In this document: piece after piece, positions 9,341 through 19,266 of the stretch
Layout of the letters: the number at the start of each line of letters is the position of its first letter
How positions within the stretch are numbered: the first letter of the stretch is position 1
Source: an uncultured Rhodospirillales bacterium
GTDB taxonomy: Bacteria > Pseudomonadota > Alphaproteobacteria > Acetobacterales > Acetobacteraceae
NCBI GenBank assembly: GCA_903823665.1
Contig: CAIJTR010000109.1
Location: forward strand, 16,191 to 80,190
Direction: 5' to 3'
Length of the DNA stretch: 64,000 nucleotides
The notes under the pieces: model-generated
Seen by the model: only the letters and a program-made list of their open reading frames with translations
What the model was told of the DNA's origin: nothing
Databases searched by the model: none
Made by a program: the position numbers and the translations under genes

Positions 9341-9772
9341 TTAGATCGCGAACTGAGCCTTCAGCTTGGTGTAGGACGAGTGCGGGATCACCTTCTTGGT
9401 GTCGAGGTCGTCGACAGCCTTGTAAGGACGGCCAGCGATGATCTTCGTGGCCGTGGCCTTGCCGATGCCCTTGACGGTCTGCAGTTCTTCCGAGGTGCCG
9501 GTGTTGATGTTCACAACGGCCGTGGTCGACTTCACGATCTTCTCAGGCTTCGCCGGTTTCGCAGCCGGGGTGGTGGCGGCAGGGGTTGTGGCAGCCGGAG
9601 CAGCCGCGACGGGCTTCACAGGAACGGTCGACGGCACGACCGGAGCAACCGGTGCCGTCACGGCAGGCTTCACCGGGGTGATGGTTGTCGTGGCGGGTGC
9701 GGTCTGCGCAAAAGCCGGCATGGCTGTGGCGGCAGCGAACAGGGTAGCCAGAGCAAGCTGTTTCATACGCAT
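9341..9772 (-). CDS. Secreted ComEA-like helix-hairpin-helix protein
   Basis: Exported protein with a C-terminal ComEA-type helix-hairpin-helix domain, a fold that usually binds DNA without sequence specificity. Start ATG 9772 follows AGGAG by about nine bases, and a clear signal peptide ends at AFAQ. Residues about 25-85 are a low-complexity linker rich in Ala, Pro, Thr and Val. The last 60 residues carry VNINTGTSEELQTVKGIGKATA, the hallmark of ComEA. The total is 143 residues. No other competence or type II secretion gene is nearby, so a role in DNA uptake is only a possibility. Confidence 0.85.
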   Translation of the reverse strand: MRMKQLALATLFAAATAMPAFAQTAPATTTITPVKPAVTAPVAPVVPSTVPVKPVAAAPAATTPAATTPAAKPAKPEKIVKSTTAVVNINTGTSEELQTVKGIGKATATKIIAGRPYKAVDDLDTKKVIPHSSYTKLKAQFAI

Positions 9773-9973
9773 GGCGAAGTCTCCTTTTCCGGGGCGGTCG
9801 GCTGCGCAACGCGCCGGCTTACCCAACGGCCGCATACAAGCGCCCCCAATGAGTCGTTGCAATGGCACAGATGTGGCCGTTTCGAGGCAGTGACCAATTT
9901 GAGCTGCTGGTGGATGGAAACAGCCCGCTGATTGCGCTACACGTAACTATCACCTTTTGTAAGGATATTTAGC

Positions 9974-10405
9974 ATGAGTGGTTTCCTTGGCCAGATCGCA
10001 GGCAGTCTCCTCGGCAGCGGCCCCGCAGCGGCAGCAGCCCCCGTGCTGATCCAGATGCTGATGGGCGGCGGTGCCGGTTCCGCTGGCGCGCAGGCTGGCG
10101 GCTTGGGCGGTCTCGGCGGCCTGCTGTCGCAGTTCGAGAGCGCAGGCCTGGGCGCGCAGGTGCAGTCCTGGGTCGGATCGGGCAGCAACATGCCGCTGAC
10201 CGCCGAGCACGTCATGGCAGCGATTCCGCCCGATCAGCTGGCCATGCTCGCCGAAAAGGTTGGCCTCCCACATGATCAGGCCGCTGCCTTGATCGCTCAG
10301 GTTCTGCCACACGTCGTCGATCATGCAACGCCGGATGGCCAAGTGCCCGCCGCCGGTGCCGCCACTCCGGATTTTGCCGGTCTGATCGGCAAGCTGCTAG
10401 GCTAA
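9974..10405 (+). CDS. YidB family (DUF937) protein
   Basis: 143-residue cytoplasmic protein of the YidB/DUF937 family, of unknown function. The N-terminal half is rich in Gly, Ala and Leu (GGLGGLGGLLSQFESAGLG). The family core VQSWVGSGSNMPLTAEHV is followed by the helical PPDQLAMLAEKVGLP and LIAQVLPHVVDHATPDGQVP. AAGGA lies about ten bases before the ATG. The S10 peptidase gene follows 36 bases later on the same strand with its own strong ribosome site, so the two may be cotranscribed. The protein could form oligomers, but nothing in the sequence defines a job. Confidence 0.85.
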   Translation: MSGFLGQIAGSLLGSGPAAAAAPVLIQMLMGGGAGSAGAQAGGLGGLGGLLSQFESAGLGAQVQSWVGSGSNMPLTAEHVMAAIPPDQLAMLAEKVGLPHDQAAALIAQVLPHVVDHATPDGQVPAAGAATPDFAGLIGKLLG

Positions 10406-10441
10406 GCCTTCGCCTATATCCTAGGTCGGAAGGAGACTGAC

Positions 10442-11935
10442 ATGCGCCAGCCTGTTCAATTTGCGGTGTTTTTGCTGTGTCTTCTCCTTCCGGTCACAGG
10501 CTTTGCCCAGCGTCAACCAACCCCCACGACCCCAGCAGCAACACCTGCGGCTGAACCGCTCCGTAAGCTGCCCGCCGACAGCATCACCAAACACAGCATC
10601 GATCTGCCCGGTCGCACGCTGAAATTCACCGCCACTGCCGGTGCCGTCACCCTCACCGATGCATCTGGCGCACCACAGGCCCAGATCAGCTTCATCGCCT
10701 ATTCGCTGGACGATCAGACCCCGGAAAAGCGCCCTGTCACCTTCGCCATGAACGGCGGCCCTGGCTCCGCCTCCGCCTGGCTTCAGCTCGGCCTGCTCGG
10801 CCCCTGGCGGATGCGGATGGACCCGGACGCTGCCGTACCATCTGCCAGCCCGGTGCCCGCCGACAATGCCGATACCTGGCTCGATTTCACCGATCTCGTC
10901 TTCATCGACCCAGTCGGCACAGGCTTCAGCAAAATGCTGGTCAATAGCGACGACAACCGCAAAAAATACTGGTCGGTCAACGGTGACGTCGCAAGCGTTG
11001 CCCAGGCCATCCGCATCTGGCTCACCCAGACCAAGCGCATGACCTCGCCCAAATACATCGTGGGCGAAAGCTATTCCGGCCTGCGCGGCCCCCGCCTCGT
11101 CCGCCAGCTCATCGCTGACGAAAGTGTGGGCGTCACCGGCCTTGTGCTGATCTCGCCCAAGCTCGACTACGGCGGCAGCAGCGCGTTCGACCCAATTTCC
11201 TGGGTTTCGGTGCTGCCATCCGAAGCAGCCGTCGCCCGGTCAAAAAAAGGTCCCGTCACCCGCGCGGACATGGCCGATGTCGAACAATACGCCACCACGG
11301 ACTACCTGCTCGACATGGTTCGCGGCGAGGATGCCGATGCCGTCAAGCGCCGGGTGGACCGCATCATCGCACTCACCGGCCTCGACCGCGCCCTCGTGGA
11401 GCGGCGTCACGGCATGGTGCAGAGCTTCGATTATCTGCGTGAAGTCGATGCCAGCGAGGCGAAGGTGGCCAGCTTCTACGACGCCACCGTCACCAAGCAG
11501 GACCCATTCCCGACTGGCAGCTACAGCAACCGTCCAGACCCGATGACAGACGCGCTGCAACCGGCCTTCGTCTCGGCCATTCTGGACATTTATGGCCGCC
11601 GCCTGAACTGGCTGCCAGACGGACAATATCAAATCTCAAACGGTGCAGTGAACCGCGCCTGGGAATTCGGCAACGGCAACAAGCCCGAATCGATCTCCTA
11701 TCTTCGCCAGTCCCTGGCGCAGGACCCGAACTTCCACGTGCTGATCGCACACGGCCTGTTCGACATCATCACACCCTATTTTGAGACGCAGATGCTGTTC
11801 AACCAGATTCCGCACAGTGTCGGAACAGCGCAAATCGATTTCCAGGTCTATCCAGGCGGCCACATGTTCTACAGCCAGGACGCCTCACGTGCTGCATTCC
11901 GTGAAGAAGCGAAGAAGCTTTACAAAGCTCCGTAA
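10442..11935 (+). CDS. S10 family serine carboxypeptidase
   Basis: Exported serine carboxypeptidase-like enzyme that removes C-terminal residues from peptides. The start ATG 10442 follows GGAAGGAG, and residues 1-22 form a signal peptide ending at GFAQ. Conserved family parts are MNGGPGSASAWLQLGLLGP (oxyanion hole region), the nucleophile in VGESYSGLRGPR, the catalytic Asp in HGLFDIITPYF and the His in YPGGHMFYS. The 497-residue length is normal for bacterial members. A Pro/Thr/Ala-rich stretch follows the signal peptide. The protein is likely periplasmic and may serve peptide recycling, which is inference. Confidence 0.92.
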   Translation: MRQPVQFAVFLLCLLLPVTGFAQRQPTPTTPAATPAAEPLRKLPADSITKHSIDLPGRTLKFTATAGAVTLTDASGAPQAQISFIAYSLDDQTPEKRPVTFAMNGGPGSASAWLQLGLLGPWRMRMDPDAAVPSASPVPADNADTWLDFTDLVFIDPVGTGFSKMLVNSDDNRKKYWSVNGDVASVAQAIRIWLTQTKRMTSPKYIVGESYSGLRGPRLVRQLIADESVGVTGLVLISPKLDYGGSSAFDPISWVSVLPSEAAVARSKKGPVTRADMADVEQYATTDYLLDMVRGEDADAVKRRVDRIIALTGLDRALVERRHGMVQSFDYLREVDASEAKVASFYDATVTKQDPFPTGSYSNRPDPMTDALQPAFVSAILDIYGRRLNWLPDGQYQISNGAVNRAWEFGNGNKPESISYLRQSLAQDPNFHVLIAHGLFDIITPYFETQMLFNQIPHSVGTAQIDFQVYPGGHMFYSQDASRAAFREEAKKLYKAP

Positions 11936-11971
11936 GGCGCGCGCCGCTTGAACGCCCGCCCTTCGCACAAC

Positions 11972-12289
11972 TTACCGCTTAGATCCCCATCGAAGTTGTA
12001 GCGCCAAGCCAGCCAGCACCAATCCCAGCATCGTCGGGATCATCCAAGCCGGACGCAGCATCAGTGGGAGGCCGATATAGTCCCACACCCACAAAGAAAC
12101 GCTGCTGTGCTCGGCATGCGCCACACCAGCCATCCAGTCTGGCGCATGCGTCATCAGCAACTGCCCAAGTGTCAGCACAGGCGACATCATGCTGGCGATC
12201 CAAAATGCGATCGACAGCACCACAACAGCCGCCAAGGCGGCAAGCTTGGCCGCCGCCTCACGACCGCCCGTACTATGAGCACTTCTCAA
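11972..12289 (-). CDS. Two-pass membrane protein coupled to msrP
   Basis: 105-residue protein starting at a TTG (12289) whose last two bases lie in the msrP stop codon (TTGA overlap), so it is translationally coupled to msrP. Two hydrophobic spans are visible: LAALAAVVVLSIAFWIASMM and, after a His-containing loop (THAPDWMAGVAHAEHSS), IPTMLGLVLAGLALQL. It is not MsrQ: that heme b subunit has about 200 residues and six helices with conserved histidines. It may take the place of MsrQ or anchor MsrP, but no family is recognised. The start codon is inferred from the overlap; no in-frame ATG lies closer than 66 bases upstream, inside msrP. Confidence 0.6.
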   Translation of the reverse strand: MRSAHSTGGREAAAKLAALAAVVVLSIAFWIASMMSPVLTLGQLLMTHAPDWMAGVAHAEHSSVSLWVWDYIGLPLMLRPAWMIPTMLGLVLAGLALQLRWGSKR

Positions 12290-13284
12290 ACGAACAGCTT
12301 TTCTTTGGTTTTGTCGGTATACATGCTGGCGACAAACTCCCCATAGCCATTCCAAATCTGCGTCTTCACACGCTCGTCACTGCCAAGTAGCGTCTCGGTC
12401 GCCTGGCTCCAGCGCGGATGCGGCACGGCTGGGTTCACATTCGCCCAGAATCCGTATTCCTGATCCTGTAGCGACTCCCAGAACGACGTCGGCCGCTTGT
12501 CGGTGAACTCGATCTTGACGATCGATTTGGCCGATTTGAAGCCGTATTTCCAAGGCAGCGTCAGCCGCAACGGCGCACCATTCTGCGCAGGCAGCGTCTT
12601 GCCATACATCCCGACCGAGATGAACGGCAGCTCGTTCATCGCCTCCTGCATGGTCAGGCCCTCAGTGTAAGGCCATGGATAGAAGCGCTGGCCCAGCCCC
12701 GGCATCGTCTTCGGGTCTGCGAGCGTCGTGAACACCACATATTTCGCACCGGAGGAAGGCTTGGCCATCTCCACAAGCTTGGCCAGTGGGAAGCCCACCC
12801 ACGGCACCGTCATCGCCCAGGTCTCCACGCAGCGATGGCGATAAACGCGCTCCTCCAGCGTCATCTTCTTCAGGATATCCTCGAAGCCGATCTTGAAGGG
12901 CTTGTCGAGCATCCCGGTGAATTCCACCGTCCACGGCTCCGTCACCAGCGCCTGTGCTGCGCCATGCACGGACTTGGAAAGGCCGAACTCGTAGTAATTG
13001 TTGTAGGTCGTCGCCTGCGCCTCATCGGTGATGGCCCGGCCAGGCTTATAAGCCTCGTTGGCCGCAGCCGTGAGCGGCTTGCGCGGCTTGTCCGGCGTGC
13101 CGCCACCGTCCGCACCGAACAGCTTATAGAACTGCGCCTTGGCCGAGCCTGCCATCGCAATACTGCCGACGCCGCCTACGACCGCGCCCAGCGCCGCGCG
13201 CCTGCCGAGCATCACAGCCTCCGGCGTTGCCAGCCGTTCCGAAATTTCCCAGCCGCGCGATTTGCGTATCAACATCATACCCAT
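12286..13284 (-). CDS. msrP: Protein-methionine-sulfoxide reductase catalytic subunit MsrP
   Basis: Periplasmic molybdopterin enzyme that repairs oxidised methionines in envelope proteins. It belongs to the sulfite oxidase fold (YedY). The N-terminus starts like E. coli MsrP and carries a twin-arginine motif (GRRAALGAVVGG) for folded export with its cofactor. The molybdenum-ligating cysteine is in YRHRCVETWAMTVPW. Other conserved parts are YEFGLSKSVHGAAQAL and NGAPLRLTLPWKYGFKSAK. The start is set at ATG 13284; ATGs at 13278 and 13275 are equally near and no strong ribosome site decides. The gene is divergent from the desulfhydrase-like gene. The usual msrQ is absent and is replaced by a small membrane protein gene. 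Confidence 0.93.
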   Translation of the reverse strand: MGMMLIRKSRGWEISERLATPEAVMLGRRAALGAVVGGVGSIAMAGSAKAQFYKLFGADGGGTPDKPRKPLTAAANEAYKPGRAITDEAQATTYNNYYEFGLSKSVHGAAQALVTEPWTVEFTGMLDKPFKIGFEDILKKMTLEERVYRHRCVETWAMTVPWVGFPLAKLVEMAKPSSGAKYVVFTTLADPKTMPGLGQRFYPWPYTEGLTMQEAMNELPFISVGMYGKTLPAQNGAPLRLTLPWKYGFKSAKSIVKIEFTDKRPTSFWESLQDQEYGFWANVNPAVPHPRWSQATETLLGSDERVKTQIWNGYGEFVASMYTDKTKEKLFV

Positions 13285-13476
13285 CCCATACCAGAGAAAC
13301 GCTGGCGCATCATCACATCCATCACCCACACATCTTTTGCTTTAGGTGGCCCGCGCTGAGCCTGAGGCAAGAGTGCTGGTTTCGGGATTGATTTGCGTCC
13401 GCCCCTGGAGAACAGTCCAGCGCACGCAGCGTTACAGGCTCCGGCCAAAATTCAAGCACCAAGAAGGTAATGTCCG

Positions 13477-14487
13477 ATGAATCTCTCCCGCTTCCCCCGG
13501 ATCAAGCTCTGCCACGCCCCCACGGCGCTGGAGAAAATGGACAATCTGTCCAAGCTGCTCGGCGGACCCACGCTGTGGATCAAGCGCGATGACTGCACCG
13601 GCATGGCCACCGGCGGCAACAAGATGCGCAAGCTGGAGTTCCTGCTCGGTGAGGCGCTGGCCCAGGGCGCCACGCACATCATCACGCAAGGTGCCGTGCA
13701 GTCCAACCACGTCCGCCAAACCGCCGCCGCCTGCGCCAAGCTCGGCCTGAAATGCACCGCCTTGCTGGAGCACCGGATTCAGACCAACGACTCTGACTAT
13801 CTACAAGGCGGCAACGTGCTGCTCGATCACCTCATGGGCATCAACATCGAATACCGCCCCGGCGGCACCGACATGCAGGCTGCCATTGAGGAATTCGGTG
13901 CGAAGCTCCAAGCCGGTGGTGAGCGCACCTACCTCATCCCCGGCGGCGGCTCCAACCCCACCGGTGCCACCGGCTACGCGGCTGTCGCACTGGAACTGGT
14001 CAATCAGGCCAATGACATGGGCCTGAACATCGACCATATCGTCCACGCCACCGGTTCTGCCGGCACGCAAGCGGGTCTGGTCGCTGGTCTGATCGCGCTC
14101 AACGCCAACATTCCCGTACTGGGCATCGGCGTGCGCAACCCGAAGGACAAGCAGGAGGCCAACGTCTTCAAGCTTGTCGAGTCAACACTCGCCAAGCTCG
14201 GCGGCCCCACCCCACAGCGCTCGTCCGTCGTGTGCAACTGTGACTATGTGGGCGGCGGCTACGGCATCCCAACGGACGGCATGGCCGAAGCCGTGCTGCT
14301 GCTCGCCCGCCACGAGGGCATTTTCCTCGACCCGGTCTATTCCGGCAAAGGCATGGCGGGCCTGATCGACCTGATCCGCAAGGGCCACTTCAAAGCAGGC
14401 GAGAACATCGTCTTCGTCCACACTGGCGGACAAGCGGGACTGTTCGGTTACGCTGATTACCTGAACGCGAAAGCCGTAGCAGCGTAA
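13477..14487 (+). CDS. D-cysteine desulfhydrase / L-cysteate sulfo-lyase family protein
   Basis: PLP-dependent enzyme of the ACC deaminase/DcyD family (fold type II). DcyD splits D-cysteine into pyruvate, sulfide and ammonia; the close relative CuyA releases sulfite from L-cysteate. The PLP lysine lies in [17 protein letters not shown], followed by [14 protein letters not shown]. The glycine loop that grips the PLP phosphate is [16 protein letters not shown]. The 336-residue length is normal. The two functions cannot be told apart by eye. A sulfonate-type receptor elsewhere in the window makes CuyA worth considering. A palindromic repeat follows the stop and may end the transcript. Confidence 0.85.
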   Translation: MNLSRFPRIKLCHAPTALEKMDNLSKLLGGPTLWIKRDDCTGMATGGNKMRKLEFLLGEALAQGATHIITQGAVQSNHVRQTAAACAKLGLKCTALLEHRIQTNDSDYLQGGNVLLDHLMGINIEYRPGGTDMQAAIEEFGAKLQAGGERTYLIPGGGSNPTGATGYAAVALELVNQANDMGLNIDHIVHATGSAGTQAGLVAGLIALNANIPVLGIGVRNPKDKQEANVFKLVESTLAKLGGPTPQRSSVVCNCDYVGGGYGIPTDGMAEAVLLLARHEGIFLDPVYSGKGMAGLIDLIRKGHFKAGENIVFVHTGGQAGLFGYADYLNAKAVAA

Positions 14488-14499
14488 CCGCCAATGTCA

Positions 14500-14592
14500 G
14501 TCATTGCGAGGGGCCGCTTGGCCCCGTGGCAATCCAGAGCAACGGTGCGAGCTCCCTGGATTGCCACGTCGCAAGAGCTCCTCGCAATGACG
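14500..14592. repeat. Nested palindromic repeat, copy 1
   Basis: Outer arms GTCATTGCGAG (14500-14510) and CTCGCAATGAC (14581-14591) enclose inner arms GTGGCAATCCAG (14526-14537) and CTGGATTGCCAC (14556-14567). Between them lies a further small stem, GGGGCC...GGCCCC. The unit could fold into a long cruciform or RNA hairpin. It lies between a plus-strand enzyme gene and a receptor gene on the same strand. Four other copies occur in the window. Confidence 0.9.
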
Positions 14593-14653
14593 ATCATAAC
14601 CCACTAATCTTACCAATATTGGCCCGTAAGAGGCCACCAGGGAGAACAACGCC

Positions 14654-15973
14654 ATGATGAACCGTCGCAACCTGCTGCGCGCCTCCGCCGCCCTCGTAGC
14701 CGCCCCCGCCATCGTCAGCCGCGCCAACGCGCAGTCGAAATTCGACTGGAAACGCTTCAAGGGCCAGTCGATCGAGGTGAATTACGCCAAAGCCCCCTAC
14801 GCCGACCTGCTGCAGGCGCATGAGAAGGAGTTCACCGAACTCACCGGCATCGAAGTCGGCTCCGAGCAGATCCCCGAGCAACAGCAGCGCCCGAAAGTGG
14901 CCGTCGAATTCGCCTCCGGCCGCCCCAGCTTTGACGTGGTGGCCGTGGCTTTGCACGTGCAGAAGAAGCAGATCGAGAAGGGCCATTGGCTGACTGACCT
15001 GCGGCCCATGATCGCCGATGGCAGCATGACCGACGCCAATTACGACTTCGCCGATTTCGGCGGCCCCGGCGTGCATGCCGCAACCGGCCCAGATGGCGCG
15101 CTGAACACCATCCCGATCAAGCAGGACCTTTGGCTCACCTTCTACAACAAGAAGATCTTCGCCGATCACGGCCTGCAATTCCCGAAAACCCTCGATGAGT
15201 TGTATAGCCATGCCAAGGCGCTCACCGATCCCAGCAAGGGCATTTACGGCTATGTCGGTCGCGGCCTGAAAAACGCCAACCTGCCGCCTTACACCGCCAT
15301 GCTCTGGGGCTGGAATCAAGGCACCATCTCCGAAGACGGCAAAACCCTGCTCACCGACACACCAGACGCCATCGCCGCCGCCGAATATTATGGCCGCCTG
15401 ATGCGTGACACCGCACCGCCCGGCTCCATCGGCTTCAACTGGAATGAGAGCCAGACCAGCTTCATCCAAGGTCGCGCCGCCATGTGGATCGACGGCATCG
15501 GCTTCTCCGCCCCGATCATCGACCCGAAGCTGTCGAAAATCTCGAACGATGCGGGCTTTCTGCCGGTGCCACCGGGTCCGAAAGGCCAGGCCTCCGATAC
15601 CTTCATCGACGGCCTCGGAATCGCCGCCGCCAGCAAGAAGAAGGGCCCGGCCTGGTATTATGTGCAGTGGGCGACCAACAAGAAGATGCTGTCGGAAATG
15701 CTGCGCACCGGCTCCGCCACCCCGCCGCGCTCCAGCGTCTATCAGGATCAGTCGATCATGAAGGGCAGCGTCTTCCCGCAGCAATGGTTCGACACCGCGC
15801 TTGCCTGCCTCAAGATGGCCAAGCCCGGCCTGCCGGAAATCGTGGGGGTGACCGAGTTCCGCGACACCATCGGCGTGGCGCTCACCAACATCATCGGCGG
15901 TGCTGATGCCGCCACCGAGATGAAGAAGGCCACCGAGACGTTCAAGCCGATCTTGGCGAAGGAACTGACCTAA
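14654..15973 (+). CDS. Extracellular solute-binding protein family 1 (orphan ABC receptor)
   Basis: Periplasmic receptor of the sugar/maltose-type family (SBP family 1). The start ATG 14654 follows AGGGAG, and the N-terminus has a twin-arginine-like signal (NRRNLLRASAALVAAPAIVSRANA). The mature protein has the family layout: a first lobe with TGIEVGSEQIPEQQQRPKVAVEFASG, then IKQDLWLTFYNKKIFADHGL, and FIQGRAAMWIDGIGF in the ligand cleft region. The total is 439 residues. No permease or ATPase gene adjoins it. It is bracketed on both sides by copies of the same palindromic repeat, so its partners must be elsewhere. The ligand is unknown; a sugar or polyol is likely. Confidence 0.88.
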   Translation: MMNRRNLLRASAALVAAPAIVSRANAQSKFDWKRFKGQSIEVNYAKAPYADLLQAHEKEFTELTGIEVGSEQIPEQQQRPKVAVEFASGRPSFDVVAVALHVQKKQIEKGHWLTDLRPMIADGSMTDANYDFADFGGPGVHAATGPDGALNTIPIKQDLWLTFYNKKIFADHGLQFPKTLDELYSHAKALTDPSKGIYGYVGRGLKNANLPPYTAMLWGWNQGTISEDGKTLLTDTPDAIAAAEYYGRLMRDTAPPGSIGFNWNESQTSFIQGRAAMWIDGIGFSAPIIDPKLSKISNDAGFLPVPPGPKGQASDTFIDGLGIAAASKKKGPAWYYVQWATNKKMLSEMLRTGSATPPRSSVYQDQSIMKGSVFPQQWFDTALACLKMAKPGLPEIVGVTEFRDTIGVALTNIIGGADAATEMKKATETFKPILAKELT

Positions 15974-15982
15974 GTAACCGCT

Positions 15983-16084
15983 CGTCATTGCGAGGCCCCG
16001 CTTGGGGCCGTGGCAATCCAGAAGTCATAGAGCGCGAGCTATGACCTCTGGATTGCCACGTCGCTCACGCTCCTCGCAATGACG
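15983..16084. repeat. Nested palindromic repeat, copy 2
   Basis: Outer arms CGTCATTGCGAGG (15983-15995) and CCTCGCAATGACG (16072-16084) are perfect 13-bp complements. Inner arms GTGGCAATCCAGA and CTGGATTGCCAC are also present, with a central stem CATAG...CTATG. It fills the gap between the convergent receptor gene and leuB, where it could act as a bidirectional terminator. Confidence 0.93.
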
Positions 16085-16100
16085 ACAGCCTTACGCTGCC

Positions 16101-17213
16101 TTACGCCGCCTGCTTGTCCATCTCGCGGATAAGCGCCTCACCCATCACCTGGGTGCCAACCTTCGCACAGCCCGCCGCCATCACGTCCGCCGTGCGCAGA
16201 CCACTCGCCAACACTGCGGTGCAGGCGCGCTCGATCATCGTGGCGTCCTCGTCCATCTCGAACGAATAGCGCAGCAGCATCGCAAAGCTCAAAATCTGCG
16301 CCAGCGGATTGGCAATACCCTTCCCGGCAATGTCCGGGGCCGAGCCATGGATCGGCTCATACAGCGCATGCCGCCGCCCCGTCGCATCCGCAGCACCCAG
16401 CGTGGCAGACGGCAACATGCCCAGCGATCCCGTCAGCATCGAGGCCAAATCAGACAACAGATCGCCGAACAGATTGGTCGTCACAATCACATCGAACTGC
16501 CGAGGATTGCGCACCAGCTGCATCGCGCAGTTATCCGCGTACATGTGGCTCAGCTCAACATCGGCGTAGTCGCGCGCATGCAGAGCCGTGACGACCTGAC
16601 GCCAGAGCAGGCCGCTCTCCATCACATTGGCCTTCTCCACGCTGCACAGCCGGTTCTGCCGTTTGCGCGCCAGATCAAAGCCCACCCGCGCCACGCGCTC
16701 AATCTCATGCGTGCTGTACGTCTCAGTGTTAAAGCCGCGCTGCTCCCCATTCGGCAGCGTCTCCACCCCGCGCGGCTCGCCGAAATACACGCCGCCCGTG
16801 CTCTCGCGCACAATCATGATGTCGAGCCCACGCACAACATCCGCCTTCAGCGTGCTCGCATCCACCAACGGATCGAGCACAATCGCCGGGCGCAGATTGG
16901 CGAACAGGCCAAGTTCCTTGCGCAGCGTGAGAATGGAAATCTCCGGCCGCATGGCAAAGCCGAGCTTGTCCCATTGCGGGCCACCGACGGAGCCGAACAG
17001 CACCGCATCGGCCGCCTTCGCCGCCTCCACCGTCGCCTCGGTGATCGGCGTGCCACGCGCATCGATGGACGCACCGCCCACCAGATCCTCAGAGATATTG
17101 AACGACACCGAACGGCGCTTGGCCATCCAGTCGATCAACCGCTTCACCTCGTGCATGACTTCGGGGCCGACGCCGTCACCCGGCAGCATCAGCAGATTTT
17201 TGTTGGACGCCAT
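16101..17213 (-). CDS. leuB: 3-isopropylmalate dehydrogenase
   Basis: Cytoplasmic NAD-dependent decarboxylating dehydrogenase for the third step of leucine synthesis. It converts 3-isopropylmalate to 2-oxoisocaproate. The start ATG 17213 follows GGGGAGG and gives [19 protein letters not shown]. Substrate and metal contacts are visible in [36 protein letters not shown] and [17 protein letters not shown]. The C-terminal [18 protein letters not shown] is the family signature. The 370-residue length is normal. It is the last gene of leuC-leuD-leuB, 17 bases after leuD. Confidence 0.97.
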   Translation of the reverse strand: MASNKNLLMLPGDGVGPEVMHEVKRLIDWMAKRRSVSFNISEDLVGGASIDARGTPITEATVEAAKAADAVLFGSVGGPQWDKLGFAMRPEISILTLRKELGLFANLRPAIVLDPLVDASTLKADVVRGLDIMIVRESTGGVYFGEPRGVETLPNGEQRGFNTETYSTHEIERVARVGFDLARKRQNRLCSVEKANVMESGLLWRQVVTALHARDYADVELSHMYADNCAMQLVRNPRQFDVIVTTNLFGDLLSDLASMLTGSLGMLPSATLGAADATGRRHALYEPIHGSAPDIAGKGIANPLAQILSFAMLLRYSFEMDEDATMIERACTAVLASGLRTADVMAAGCAKVGTQVMGEALIREMDKQAA

Positions 17214-17230
17214 TGTCGCCTCCCCAATCG

Positions 17231-17854
17231 TTAGCCAACCGAGATGGCAGGCATCCATGATTTTTCAGTCTTCTCGCGGCTCTCAAACCCATCAATCGCC
17301 GGCGCGTGCTGCAAGGTCTGGCCGATGTCATCGAGGCCGTGCAACAGGCTGTTCTTGCGGAATGCATCGATCTCGAAATGCACCTCCGTGCCGTCCGGCC
17401 GCACCACAACCTGGCGCTCGAGATCGACCGTGATACGCGCATTGCCGCCTAGCTTGCTGTCCTCGATCAGTTGATCGCACACCTCGCGCGGCAGGCGCAC
17501 CGGCAGAATGCCGTTCTTGAAGCAGTTGTTGTGGAAGATGTCGGCAAAATCCGGCGCGATCACGCAGCGAATGCCGAAATCCAGCAACGCCCACGGTGCG
17601 TGCTCGCGTGACGAGCCGCAGCCGAAATTCTCATGCGCCACCAAAATCTCAGCGTGGCGATAAGCGGGCTGGTTGAGCACAAACTCCGGCCGTTCCGCGC
17701 CTGTCTCGTCATAACGCAGCGTGTCGAACAGATGCACACCAAGCCCGGTGCGCTTGATGGTCTTGAGAAACCGCGCCGGGATGATTTTGTCAGTATCGAC
17801 ATTGGCCAGCGGCAAAGGTGCAGCAACGCCCGTCAGAATGGTGAATGGCGTCAT
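17231..17854 (-). CDS. leuD: 3-isopropylmalate dehydratase small subunit
   Basis: Small subunit of isopropylmalate isomerase; with LeuC it converts 2- to 3-isopropylmalate. The 207 residues carry [13 protein letters not shown] near the start and the substrate loop [20 protein letters not shown]. The ATG at 17854 overlaps the last base of the leuC stop (TGATG), so translation is coupled; a GTG directly before it is an alternative. Position and overlap match the need for equal amounts of both subunits. Confidence 0.97.
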   Translation of the reverse strand: MTPFTILTGVAAPLPLANVDTDKIIPARFLKTIKRTGLGVHLFDTLRYDETGAERPEFVLNQPAYRHAEILVAHENFGCGSSREHAPWALLDFGIRCVIAPDFADIFHNNCFKNGILPVRLPREVCDQLIEDSKLGGNARITVDLERQVVVRPDGTEVHFEIDAFRKNSLLHGLDDIGQTLQHAPAIDGFESREKTEKSWMPAISVG

Positions 17855-19266
17855 CACACAAACTCCCTAACGTCGGTGAGGTGACCCTTCACAGCCGCCG
17901 CCGCCGCCATTGCAGGCGACAGCAAATGCGTCCGCCCGCCCTGCCCCTGCCGTCCCTCAAAGTTCCGGTTCGACGTGGACGCGCAACGCTCGCCAGATTT
18001 GATCTTGTCCGGGTTCATGCCGAGGCACATCGAGCAGCCAGCCTCACGCCATTCCAGGCCAGCCTCGATGAACACGCGGTCGAGCCCCTCGGCCTCCGCC
18101 TGCTGCTTGATGAGGCCTGAGCCCGGCACCACCATCCCCCGCACCCGTTCCGCGATTTTGCGGCCGCGCAGCACGTCCGCCGCCGCGCGCAAATCCTCGA
18201 TGCGCGAATTGGTGCAGCTGCCGATGAACACGACGTCGATTGGAATGTCTGAGAGCTTCTGCCCCGCCGTCAGCCCCATATAGGAGAGCATCCGGCGCAG
18301 CTGAACCCGCTTGGCCTCGTCGTCCGCAGCCTCCGGATCGGGCACCACACCGGTGATCGGGGCCACCGTCTCCGGGCTCGTCCCCCACGTCACCTGCGGC
18401 ACCAGCTCGGCGGCATTGAGCACCACGGTCGTGTCATACACGGCGCCATCATCCGACGGCAGCGTGCGCCAATAGGCCACCGCATGATCGAACGCCTCAC
18501 CCTGCGGCGCGAACGGACGGCCCTTGATATACGCAAACGTCACGTCATCCGGTGCGATCATCCCAGCCCGCGCGCCGGCTTCGATGGACATATTGCACAC
18601 CGTCATGCGGCCCGACATATCCAGTGCGCGAATGGCCTCGCCGCCGAACTCGATCACATGCCCGGTGCCGCCCGCAGTCCCGATGCGCCCGATGATGGCG
18701 AGCACAATGTCCTTCGCCGTGCAGCCGTGGGCGAGCTTACCGTCCACCCGCACCAACATGTTCTTGGCCGGCTTCTGCAGCAACGTCTGGGTGGCCAGCA
18801 CATGCTCCACCTCGGACGTGCCGATGCCGAACGCCAAGGCACCCATGGCACCATGCGTGGACGTATGGCTGTCCCCGCACACAATGGTGAAGCCGGGCAG
18901 CGAAATGCCCTGCTCCGGCCCGATCACATGCACAATGCCCTGCCGCGCATCACGCAGCGGAAAATACGGCACACCAAAATCCACCACATTGCGCTCAAGC
19001 GTTTCCACCTGAATGCGGCTGTCTTCCTCGACAATCGGCAGGCTGCGATCCGTCGTGTGGATGTTGTGATCCACCACCGCAATCGTCGCATCCGGACGAC
19101 GAACCTTGCGCCCCGCCATCCGCAGACCCTCAAAGGCCTGCGGGCTCGTCACTTCATGCACAAGATGCCGGTCGATGTAGAGAACGCAGGTGCCATCCGG
19201 AAGCTTCTCGACCACGTGTGAGTCCCACACCTTGTCGAACAACGTCCTCGGATTTTGTTTCGGCAT
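17854..19266 (-). CDS. leuC: 3-isopropylmalate dehydratase large subunit
   Basis: Aconitase-family large subunit holding the [4Fe-4S] cluster of isopropylmalate isomerase. The start ATG 19266 gives [19 protein letters not shown], and the protein has 470 residues. Cluster cysteines are visible in [13 protein letters not shown] and in the C-terminal [12 protein letters not shown]. The family signatures [32 protein letters not shown] and [16 protein letters not shown] are intact. It begins 25 bases after rplS, a gap too short for a leader-peptide attenuator, so leucine control at this point seems unlikely unless an internal promoter lies in rplS. Confidence 0.97.
   Translation of the reverse strand: MPKQNPRTLFDKVWDSHVVEKLPDGTCVLYIDRHLVHEVTSPQAFEGLRMAGRKVRRPDATIAVVDHNIHTTDRSLPIVEEDSRIQVETLERNVVDFGVPYFPLRDARQGIVHVIGPEQGISLPGFTIVCGDSHTSTHGAMGALAFGIGTSEVEHVLATQTLLQKPAKNMLVRVDGKLAHGCTAKDIVLAIIGRIGTAGGTGHVIEFGGEAIRALDMSGRMTVCNMSIEAGARAGMIAPDDVTFAYIKGRPFAPQGEAFDHAVAYWRTLPSDDGAVYDTTVVLNAAELVPQVTWGTSPETVAPITGVVPDPEAADDEAKRVQLRRMLSYMGLTAGQKLSDIPIDVVFIGSCTNSRIEDLRAAADVLRGRKIAERVRGMVVPGSGLIKQQAEAEGLDRVFIEAGLEWREAGCSMCLGMNPDKIKSGERCASTSNRNFEGRQGQGGRTHLLSPAMAAAAAVKGHLTDVREFV

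Noticed and set aside
11972..12289. Calling the gene after msrP msrQ
   Set aside because: It has half the length of MsrQ, two instead of six membrane spans, and lacks the expected heme histidines.
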